Origin: Bacteroidia bacterium
GTDB taxonomy: Bacteria; Bacteroidota; Bacteroidia; Bacteroidales; BM523
Direction: 5' to 3'
NCBI GenBank assembly: GCA_016209245.1
Contig: JACQWN010000294.1
Span: 1-24,000 of the forward strand
DNA length: 24,000 nt
Made by a program: the position numbers and the translations under genes. The stretch's first letter is position 1; each line of letters opens with the position of its first letter. Shown here piece after piece: positions 1 to 7,190 of this stretch. The notes under the pieces were generated by a model that did not search any database, was not told the origin of the DNA, and saw only the letters and a program-made list of their open reading frames with translations.

Positions 1-368
1 GTCCCGACACCTACCCGACAGGTGGTATCGTTGAGGTAAACTTTACTCCCGGAATTCACCCACAGACTGTCTGAAATCCCGGCGGTCAGGTTGAGCCAGG
101 CGGTGCCGGTATAGAAATAAAAACCGCCTGCGTCGGAATCAAAGACGAGTAATCCTGTGGCAGGACTCGCAATCGAAGTGCGTTGTACGGTGGTCAACCT
201 TGGTATCAACACCCCTTTGTCTAAGGCGTACACATCGAGCATTGCAGAAGGATGTGCAGTATAGCCGTCGTCGTCGGTGATGGCGATGTTCTGAGCTTTA
301 GATACCATTTGTAACTGGCTGATAATAAACCATAACAGGACTAAAAGTAAAAAATAAAAACGTTTCAT
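1..368 (-). CDS. YadA-head-like surface protein, copy A (N-terminal part only)
   Basis: The gene starts at the ATG at 368-366 and runs off the left edge, so only about 122 residues are seen. The first ~25 residues (MKRFYFLLLVLLWF...) form a signal peptide ending near KAQ. They are followed by the NIAITDDDGYTAHPSAMLDV segment shared by all the YadA-type genes here and by the GLLVFDSD/FYFYTGTAW motif. Window positions 1-293 match 3682-3974 of copy B with only two base differences, one of which gives SPAT instead of SPVT. The signal peptide itself is unrelated to that of copy B. The gene lies 64 bp downstream of the DUF4143 gene on the same strand and could be read from it, although a candidate promoter (TTTG, 19 nt, TACCTTTC) lies in the gap. 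By analogy it is an exported, probably trimeric, surface fibre; head repeats are expected beyond the window edge. Confidence 0.8.
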   Translation of the reverse strand, partial: MKRFYFLLLVLLWFIISQLQMVSKAQNIAITDDDGYTAHPSAMLDVYALDKGVLIPRLTTVQRTSIASPATGLLVFDSDAGGFYFYTGTAWLNLTAGISDSLWVNSGSKVYLNDTTCRVGVG

Positions 369-432
369 ATTTGTAAAGATTTAATTTATTACAGATGTGA
401 AAGGTAGCTGTTTTGTTGCAAAATGCAAAATA

Positions 433-1740
433 TTAATTTTTTTCTGTTACCAGCGACACATAATATAATGGGAAAAACATGAGTTTTTGTTCAGGTATTT
501 CTCCATAAGGAGCTTCAGAAAAAACAAATGCTTTTTCGATATTTTTGTATGTATCAAAAAGAATATGCAGACTCTTCAAATTTCCTGCTGAACCACTTTT
601 GACTTCTATAGGTATTATTTTGTTCTGTTTTTCGATTAGAAAATCGGTCTCGGCATTGCTGCTTTTTGCCTGTCTCGACCAGTAAAATAATTCAGTATGC
701 CCAATGGCTATCAACTCCTGTCCAACGAATTGTTCTGCCATAGCTCCCCGAAAAACCGACAACAGATTCTTATTATTAAATTCAGCAGATACGGATATAC
801 CGCTTAGCCGGGAAAGCAATCCGACATCAAGCATGATTATTTTAAATATTTTCTCCGAAGTGCTGGCTCCTAAAGGAATACCTGCAGGGTTAGATGAACT
901 CACTCTTTTAAATAAACGCGCTGTTTCCAGCAAATTAAACGCTTTCTTTATTGTAGGAACACTAAAATCATTGGTTAAATGAGAATATTTTATTTGCTGC
1001 CCAACTTTTTGTGAGACGGCGCTAAATACTGCATTCAAGCATTGCTTGTCGGAAAAAGCAGCATATTTTGAAAAATCCTGTCGAAAAGTATCCAATAAAT
1101 CAGACTGAATATCAAATACTCTGGTAATACTTTTCGTTTCAGCATACGTTTTTACACATTCCGGCATTCCACCGATAAAAAAATATTTACGAATTTCTTC
1201 AATCAGCATTTCATGAACAGTATCGGATAATTTTACAGGTTTATTAATAATTGTTTGTGCAGCAATTTCCTTTCCTGTAGCCAACAAAAATTCATAAAAA
1301 TTCATCGGATGCATATCGTACAACTGGACTCTTCCAACTGGAAACGGGATATCCTTCAGAGCAAACTCCAATAGTGAACCTGCTGCAATAACATGTAATT
1401 CAGGAGTTTGTTCATAAAAATACCGCAAGGCAGATATCGCTTTCGGACAAGCCTGGATTTCATCAAAAAAAAGTAAGTCATGACCAGGGTTAATGTGCTT
1501 ATTAATAATGATTTCAATCTCCGATAAAATCCTTTCTATGTTAAAATTTTTTTCAAAGATACTATGCCAGTCCGGCTGTTTTTCCAAATTGACAATATGT
1601 ACACCACCCTCAAAATGGTTCTTCCCGAATTCGGTTATCGAATATGACTTACCGGTTTGTCTTGCCCCTCTCAGGATTAATGGTTTACGTTTAGGATTAT
1701 TCTTCCATTCCAAGAGTTTATGAGTAATATTTCTTTTCAT
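433..1740 (-). CDS. AAA ATPase with DUF4143 domain, intact
   Basis: This is a 435-residue protein of the AAA_14/DUF4143 type, a normal length for the family. Residues 25-32 (GARQTGKS) are the Walker A motif, 89-96 (LLFFDEIQ) the Walker B motif, and 119-128 (AAGSLLEFAL) the conserved sensor segment. The C-terminal half is DUF4143 and carries D366 and E379-V-K381 (ETDF...IEVKSG), the D...ExK pattern of PD-(D/E)XK nuclease folds. Cellular function is not established for the family; proposals include defence or mobile-element-like roles. There are no membrane segments, so it is cytoplasmic. The start is the ATG at 1740, 33 nt downstream of a -7 box. Its promoter is embedded in a tandem palindrome array, which suggests autoregulation (inference). 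The other two DUF4143 genes in this window are broken, so this is the only apparently functional copy. Confidence 0.9.
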   Translation of the reverse strand: MKRNITHKLLEWKNNPKRKPLILRGARQTGKSYSITEFGKNHFEGGVHIVNLEKQPDWHSIFEKNFNIERILSEIEIIINKHINPGHDLLFFDEIQACPKAISALRYFYEQTPELHVIAAGSLLEFALKDIPFPVGRVQLYDMHPMNFYEFLLATGKEIAAQTIINKPVKLSDTVHEMLIEEIRKYFFIGGMPECVKTYAETKSITRVFDIQSDLLDTFRQDFSKYAAFSDKQCLNAVFSAVSQKVGQQIKYSHLTNDFSVPTIKKAFNLLETARLFKRVSSSNPAGIPLGASTSEKIFKIIMLDVGLLSRLSGISVSAEFNNKNLLSVFRGAMAEQFVGQELIAIGHTELFYWSRQAKSSNAETDFLIEKQNKIIPIEVKSGSAGNLKSLHILFDTYKNIEKAFVFSEAPYGEIPEQKLMFFPLYYVSLVTEKN

Positions 1741-1772
1741 GAAACAATTTTATCTGTTACTTAATTTTCCGG

Positions 1773-1802
1773 CAAAAATACACATCATATTTAAAAATAC
1801 AA
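1773..1802 (-). promoter_or_regulatory. Bacteroidota-type promoter of the DUF4143 gene
   Basis: On the minus strand a -7 element TATTTTTG (1780-1773, matching TAnnTTTG) follows a TTG -33 element (1802-1800) after 19 nt. The -33 element lies in the centre of the proximal 26-bp palindrome. The -7 box ends 33 nt before the ATG, giving a short leader. Confidence 0.6.
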
Positions 1803-1866
1803 GGCTGTTTTTAAACATAAACTTTAAAAACACAAGGTTGTTTTTAAAGGATGTATTTAAAAACCG
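1790..1866. repeat. 33-bp-period palindrome array (operator/iteron-like)
   Basis: There are two 26-bp near-identical palindromic copies, at 1790-1815 and 1823-1848 (24 of 26 bases the same). A third half-site (TTTAAAAACCG) is at 1856-1866. Starts are spaced exactly 33 bp, about three helical turns. The middle copy has perfect 11-base arms CTTTAAAAACA/TGTTTTTAAAG around CAAGGT. The array covers the -33 element of the DUF4143 promoter. Confidence 0.8.
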
Positions 1867-1925
1867 ATTACATCAATACGTAAACAGCATTGCTAATGCA
1901 TATAACAAATAATATAATTGCCGGT

Positions 1926-4061
1926 TTATTTTTTCAATTCTTCTTTAATATTTTCTATTTCTTTTTGAAGGCTGTGTATATCTGTATCTTTTTCTTGAAG
2001 TAGATTTTTTAGAGAAATATTTTCTTTTTTCAATTCGATAATCTGAAGTTGTAAATTTTCAACGGCTTCAAGGGTTTCGAATCCCATACGTGTGAAATTC
2101 ACGCCATCTTTTTCTGCATCAAGTGAGGTTACCCAAGGCAGATGCTTATTTTCTATAATGAACTTCTCAATTTCCATGATATCGAAATTTTTGTCATAGT
2201 TTGTACTGAAGACATAATCAGGTTTATTATAAGTTGCAGCGCCAAAACCATAATAAATACTACCCTCGATACGTGCGTCACCGGCAACATGAAGCAATTT
2301 ATCGGGAGCAACAGTACCAATGCCGACATATCCGCCCATTATTGCCATAGTATTGTTCTGAGTGATAGTCCATGTGGATGGAAATGGATTATCAAGCCCG
2401 ATACCGAAAGAGCGTATTCCATTAACATTGATATATGTTCCTAATGCAGTTGCACCATAGCTTCCGGCTGACGTATATTCACCAATTGCGGTGGAATAAT
2501 CTCCGGCAGCGGTAGTAGAATAGCCGATAGCTACGGCACATGTACCACTGGCAGTTGGTAGGTATCCTAATGCAACGGGGGCAATAATACCTGAAGCATT
2601 TGCAGAATGTCCGGCTGCGAAAGCATATTGACCGCTTGCACTTGAATTATTACCCATAGCTGTAGAAGCCCATCCTGATGCTATTGAACCGTTTCCGGTA
2701 GCTAAAGAAATATCGCCTATTGCCTGAGTATTATTACCCATAGCTGTAGCGATAGTGCCGGAAGCAATAGTTATAGAGCCAAGTGTAGTTGACATTACTC
2801 CCGATGCCTTTGTTTTATATCCGATAGCGACGGCATAAGGTGCGGTGGATGAGTCAACTGTGCCGAAAGCGAAAGAACCTTTAGCAAGCGCCTGTGAACC
2901 CATACCAAAAGCATACGAAAAGCTGCCCGTTGCCATAGTTGGACCAATATAAGCGCCATAGTAATCTTCGCCTTTTGAGCCAATTGCAAAGCTCCATAAG
3001 CCCTTTGCTTTGGCTTCGGTACCAATTGCGTAGGAACCATTAGCGGCAGCCACGGAAAGATTGCCAAAGGCATAAGAATTTGTGTCCAATGCTTGTGCCT
3101 GGTAACCAATTGCAGTAGAATTAAAAGCATAAGCTCTGGCGCGATATCCTAAAGCTTGTGAATAATTTCCGATTGCTTTTGATTCGAAGCCGGTAGCCAT
3201 GGCGTTTGTTCCAACACTATCAGCCGATTCAATCAAAACTCTTCCGGAAAGGAAAGCTTCTTTGGCAGGATACCAGACCACGCGTGCCTCGCTTGGATTA
3301 ATAACTTCAGCCGAATCATTACCGGAAATATTAAAATAATCAACCGCCAGCCCTTTTGTCTGACTGAATCCGCCGACGGCAAAGCCACCTTTGTTTCCAG
3401 AAGCTTTAGAGCTATCTTTTTCGATGTATATTCTTACGCTGTCGGGAGTTACTCTCAGGTACTCGTTGGTTAATGATTTTGTCATACTGAAACCTCCAAC
3501 GGCAAATCCGCTTCTGCTACCGGAGGATTTCAAGGTAGGCTCGTCGGCTACATATATCCTGACACCTTGCGAATAAACAGCAAAGACCGTATCGCCACTG
3601 CTGTTGATCACTTCAAAAAGAGGAACATTGCTTGAAACAGGGATATCGCCCCTTACTTCTAGCTTTCCGGTCGGAACCCGTGTCCCGACACCTACCCGAC
3701 AGGTGGTATCGTTGAGGTAAACTTTACTCCCGGAATTCACCCACAGACTGTCTGAAATCCCGGCGGTCAGGTTGAGCCAGGCGGTGCCGGTATAGAAATA
3801 AAAACCGTCTGCGTCGGAATCAAAGACGAGTAATCCTGTGACAGGACTCGCAATCGAAGTGCGTTGTACGGTGGTCAACCTTGGTATCAACACCCCTTTG
3901 TCTAAGGCGTACACATCGAGCATTGCAGAAGGATGTGCAGTATAGCCGTCGTCGTCGGTGATGGCGATGTTCTGTGCATGAATGACAGAACCTAAACAGA
4001 ATAGTAAAATCAAAACTACAATGTGGTTTTGAAATTTTTTCGGCTTTTTAATCTTTTTCAT
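1926..4061 (-). CDS. YadA-head-like surface protein, copy B, intact
   Basis: This is a 711-residue exported protein. Residues 1-29 are a signal peptide (MKKIKKPKKF..., cleavage near VIHAQ). Residues 30-125 are the conserved N-terminal domain (AITDDDGYTAHPSAMLDV, GLLVFDSD). Two copies of a GGFAVGGFS-type module lie at about 178-235. YadA/Hia-type head repeats (xxAxGxxSxAxG) run from about 285 to 555 and in known families build a trimeric left-handed beta roll. A VGIG motif at ~580 is followed by a C-terminal stub with KPDYVF and IEKFIIENKHLPW (613-645), then a coiled coil (660-711) that probably trimerises the fibre. There is no YadA membrane anchor and no T9SS tail, so how it stays on the surface is unknown. 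Both ends are intact. It differs from paralogues C and D mainly in its C-terminal module. Confidence 0.85.
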   Translation of the reverse strand: MKKIKKPKKFQNHIVVLILLFCLGSVIHAQNIAITDDDGYTAHPSAMLDVYALDKGVLIPRLTTVQRTSIASPVTGLLVFDSDADGFYFYTGTAWLNLTAGISDSLWVNSGSKVYLNDTTCRVGVGTRVPTGKLEVRGDIPVSSNVPLFEVINSSGDTVFAVYSQGVRIYVADEPTLKSSGSRSGFAVGGFSMTKSLTNEYLRVTPDSVRIYIEKDSSKASGNKGGFAVGGFSQTKGLAVDYFNISGNDSAEVINPSEARVVWYPAKEAFLSGRVLIESADSVGTNAMATGFESKAIGNYSQALGYRARAYAFNSTAIGYQAQALDTNSYAFGNLSVAAANGSYAIGTEAKAKGLWSFAIGSKGEDYYGAYIGPTMATGSFSYAFGMGSQALAKGSFAFGTVDSSTAPYAVAIGYKTKASGVMSTTLGSITIASGTIATAMGNNTQAIGDISLATGNGSIASGWASTAMGNNSSASGQYAFAAGHSANASGIIAPVALGYLPTASGTCAVAIGYSTTAAGDYSTAIGEYTSAGSYGATALGTYINVNGIRSFGIGLDNPFPSTWTITQNNTMAIMGGYVGIGTVAPDKLLHVAGDARIEGSIYYGFGAATYNKPDYVFSTNYDKNFDIMEIEKFIIENKHLPWVTSLDAEKDGVNFTRMGFETLEAVENLQLQIIELKKENISLKNLLQEKDTDIHSLQKEIENIKEELKK

Positions 4062-4207
4062 AACATTAAATTTGAATAATATTAAATAATAGGACGAAGT
4101 TTTGGTTTGTATTTATTATAGTGCGATTTGGTGATTTAGTAGCATAAGTTTTTAGGACAAAATAAAAAATTATTTCCGGCATCTCAAAATAATATTCAAC
4201 CTTTTCT

Positions 4208-4215
4208 TATCTTTG
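4208..4215 (+). promoter_or_regulatory. -7 box of the AAA-like ATPase gene
   Basis: TATCTTTG matches the Bacteroidota -7 consensus TAnnTTTG and lies 24 nt before the ATG at 4240. No clear TTTG -33 element is seen at the usual distance. Because transcription should begin downstream of this box, an upstream TTG at 4213 cannot be the start codon. Confidence 0.5.
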
Positions 4216-4239
4216 CATAATTATCCCCAAAAGAGCATT

Positions 4240-5820
4240 ATGTCAAAAAAATTTAATATAACAGGTACTTGTATTTCCGAGAAACATTTCATGGTAGATA
4301 TTTCGGGAAAGATTAATAAAATAATAGATTTAATTGAAAATAGTGAATACTTTACTATCAACCGCCCTCGGCAGTATGGAAAAACTACAACAATATTCAA
4401 CATTGAAAAAGTGTTAAGAAATAACCCTGATTATTTAGTAAGTTCTATAAGTTTTGAAGGGATTGGGGATATTGTGTTCAATGATGAAAAGTCTTTTAGT
4501 CCGTTTGTTTTAAAATTGATTGCTGATGGGTTTGGAATTGAACATGAAGAAATACAAAATTACATTATAGAAGAAAGTAATAATGTAGAAAATTTAGACA
4601 CTTTATCAAAAGCAATAACACGAGTTATAAGAAAATATAAAAAAAAAATAGTTTTATTAATTGACGAAGTAGATAAGAGCGGCAACAATCAACTATTTCT
4701 CAGTTTTCTAGGGATGTTACGAAATAAGTACCTGTTAAGAAATCAGGGAAAAGATTATACATTTCAAAGTGTGATATTAGTGGGTGTCCACGATATAAAA
4801 ACATTGAAGTTGAAAATCCGTCCTGATGCAGAGCAGAAGTATAACAGCCCTTGGAATATTGCGACAGAATTTAAGGTTGATTTAAGTTTTAATCCGCAGG
4901 AAATATCTACAATGCTTATTGATTATGTAAATGAAAAAAAAATTAAAATGGACATAAAACAAATCAGTGAGCGAATATATCACTATACCAGGGGTTATCC
5001 GTTTCTGGTAAGCAGGATTTGCAAGGAAATAGACGAGGAAATTTCACCTTATAAAACTGAAAAAAAATGGACTAATGAAGACGTTGACGAAGCGACAAAA
5101 ATTATTATAGATGAAAGTAATACCAATTTTGACAGTTTAATAAAAAACATAGAAAATAATAAAGAGTTATATGAATTTATAAAAAACGTGATTCTTGGGA
5201 CTAAAGATTTTAATTTTGTAATTAATAATCCCCTGATAAACATAGGTTACATATATGGTATCTTTGATAGGGGTGTAAACAAAAAATTAATAATACACAA
5301 TAAAATTTATGAAGAAGTAATAACCGATTACATAACTTCAAAAATAAATACCAATGGATTGGATAACGGAGTTTCGGCGGATGTTGTAAAAAGTTCCTTT
5401 ATTAAACCCGATGGCAGGCTAAACATTGAAAAAGTGTTATTGAAATTCCAGGAAGTTATCAAAGAAAAATACTCAAAAAGCGATGCATTAAAAAGCAAAG
5501 AATTTCTTGAAAAAGAGTTACGGTTATTATTTCTGGTATTTTTAAAACCTATTATCAATGGTATTGGTTTTTGTTTTAAAGAAGTTGAAAGCAGTGAAGA
5601 AAAACGAATGGATATAGTGATTATTTTCAGGGATGAAAAATTTGTGGTTGAATTAAAAATATGGAGAGGAATTGAATATCACAAAGAGGGAATATCGCGG
5701 CTTAACGGCTATATGCAACGCGAAGGAGTGCAGAAAGCTTATATGCTGATAATGGATAAAACGAGGCACAAGGAATTTTCTGTTGAACAGGAAGAAGGCA
5801 TGATGATGGTGTGGGTGTAA
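4240..5820 (+). CDS. AAA-like ATPase with PD-(D/E)XK-like C-terminus
   Basis: This 526-residue cytoplasmic protein starts at ATG 4240 (MSKKFNITGTC). An upstream in-frame TTG overlaps the promoter and was rejected. The N-terminus (FNITGTCISEKHFMVDIS) and NRPRQYGKTT (41-50, Walker A) are typical of the AAA-like family (AAA_35 type). Walker B is IVLLIDEVD at 137-145. A helical middle section contains the usual YTRGYPFLVSRIC segment. The C-terminus carries D458 and E471-L-K473 (RMDIVII...VVELKIW), then RLNGYM and AYMLIMD, resembling PD-(D/E)XK nuclease folds. Family function is unproven; the domain pairing is like that of DUF4143 proteins. It stands alone on the plus strand between minus-strand YadA-type sequences. 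A tRNA-like or toxin partner was not seen next to it. Confidence 0.85.
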   Translation: MSKKFNITGTCISEKHFMVDISGKINKIIDLIENSEYFTINRPRQYGKTTTIFNIEKVLRNNPDYLVSSISFEGIGDIVFNDEKSFSPFVLKLIADGFGIEHEEIQNYIIEESNNVENLDTLSKAITRVIRKYKKKIVLLIDEVDKSGNNQLFLSFLGMLRNKYLLRNQGKDYTFQSVILVGVHDIKTLKLKIRPDAEQKYNSPWNIATEFKVDLSFNPQEISTMLIDYVNEKKIKMDIKQISERIYHYTRGYPFLVSRICKEIDEEISPYKTEKKWTNEDVDEATKIIIDESNTNFDSLIKNIENNKELYEFIKNVILGTKDFNFVINNPLINIGYIYGIFDRGVNKKLIIHNKIYEEVITDYITSKINTNGLDNGVSADVVKSSFIKPDGRLNIEKVLLKFQEVIKEKYSKSDALKSKEFLEKELRLLFLVFLKPIINGIGFCFKEVESSEEKRMDIVIIFRDEKFVVELKIWRGIEYHKEGISRLNGYMQREGVQKAYMLIMDKTRHKEFSVEQEEGMMMVWV

Positions 5821-5826
5821 ACATGC

Positions 5827-5922
5827 CTATTTTTTTGCCGAAGTACCAAGCATAATTTTTATTTGTTCTATTTCGGATTTGAGAGTATCAATTTCTTTTA
5901 CTTTCTTTTCGAGCGTTTCATA
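5827..5922 (-). pseudogene. Remnant C-terminus of a YadA/tail-fibre-type gene
   Basis: On the minus strand an open frame with no start codon reads YETLEKKVKEIDTLKSEIEQ and ends KIMLGTSAKK, then TAG (5829-5827). This is a coiled-coil end typical of the YadA-type and S74 proteins of Bacteroidota. It joins directly, in a different frame, to a copy of the upstream region of copy A: 5914-5976 aligns without gaps to 361-423, including the ATGAAACG start. Nearly the whole gene between start codon and coiled coil has been deleted. No product is expected. Confidence 0.7.
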
Positions 5923-6048
5923 TTCGTAAAGATTTAATTAAATACAGACGTGAAAGAAAATTGTATTGTTGCAAAAGTAGAAAAAATTTTTGGTAATTCC
6001 GATTATTTTGAATTATTTTGTGCCTGTATTCTTTAAAATTAAGGCAGC

Positions 6049-7172
6049 ATGATACCCAGATTTATCAAAAATGAGATACTAAAGTCGCTGAAACCGGGAA
6101 AGGTTACCGGTCTCTTTGGCGCCAGGCGTACCGGTAAAACATTCTTAATGAATGATATAAAAAACGACCTGAAAAACAAAAAAATCCTTATGGTTCAGGG
6201 TGAAGACCTTGATGTTGTTGAAATATTATCATCCCAAAGACTTCATGTTTTACAAGGTTTTGTAAATAAATATGAGTTTCTTTTTATTGATGAAGCTCAC
6301 AAAATACCTAAATCGGATTAAACTTAAAACTCCTCGTTGATAATAACAGGGTTATTAAAATTTTTATTACAGGTTCTTCATCGTTTGATCTGATTAATAA
6401 AATAAGCGAGCCTTTGACAGGAAGAAGCAAATACATAAATCTATATCCATTATCCCAACTTGAATTAAACGAAGATTATCTTACAGCAAAACAAAACCTT
6501 GAAAATAAACTGATTTATGGTTGTTATCCTGAAATAATTACTAAGACTGGGACAGATGAGAAAATTGACGAGCTTGAATCAATAAAAAAAGGATATTTAT
6601 TGAAGGATATATTAGAACTTAATAATCAAAAAGATAGTCTTTTTATTCTAAATTTACTTAGGTTGATTGCCTTTCAGATAGGAAATGATATCTCTTACTC
6701 GGAATTAGCATCAAATCTGAATGTAAATAAAAAAACCGTTCAACGCTATCTTGATATTTTTGAGAAAACGTATGTTCTGTTTTCTCTACTTGGTTTTAGC
6801 AGGAATTTAAGAAATGAATATACAAAAACACCGAGATTTTATTTTTGGGATAATGGTATAAGAAATGCTGTAATAAACAATTACAACCTGTTAAATACCC
6901 GGGATGATATTGGAAAATTATGGGAAAACTACTGTATTTCCGAAAGGTTAAAAAAGTCGTATTACATGAAATTTCGGGCAAATCATTATTTCTGGCGCAC
7001 TTACGATCAAAAAGAAATTGATTTAATCGAAGAAAGAGACGGTAATTTATATGGTTATGAAATGAAATGGAAGAGTACAAAAGCCAAGGAACCGGTTACC
7101 TTTCTTCAGGCTTATCCGGGAACAGAATTTCGGATTATCAATAATGAAAATTTCCTTGATTTTATCGGTTGA
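6049..7172 (+). pseudogene. DUF4143-type AAA ATPase, one-base frameshift
   Basis: The frame from ATG 6049 encodes MIPRFIKNEI..., with Walker A GARRTGKT (24-31) and Walker B FLFIDEAH (77-84), and stops at 6321. The next frame, from about 6312, reads LNLKLLVDNNRVIKIFITGS and continues to 7172, exactly the expected continuation of this family. One base is missing near 6309-6312 (CCTAAATCGG, where PNIG would be expected). Restored, the protein would be about 374 residues, a normal length. The C-terminus keeps the EIDLI...YEMKW D...ExK pattern. Apart from this lesion nothing is decayed, so it is a very recent pseudogene or an assembly error. An AAGG sits 4 nt before the ATG as a possible ribosome site. 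No palindrome array is present upstream, unlike the copy at 433-1740. It converges with the kinase gene, 18 bp apart. Confidence 0.85.
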
Positions 7173-7190
7173 CAAAAAATTTTAGCATTG

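Noticed and set aside
1884..1905. Small GCATT/AATGC hairpin downstream of copy B
   Set aside because: Five-base stem without a T run; too weak to call a terminator.
4213..4239. In-frame TTG start upstream of the AAA-like ATPase
   Set aside because: The TTG is part of the -7 box TATCTTTG and would not be transcribed; the family begins at the ATG at 4240.
6414..7172. Independent 252-residue gene starting at a TTG
   Set aside because: It is the continuation of the frameshifted gene from 6049; homologous residues extend upstream of the TTG in the same frame.
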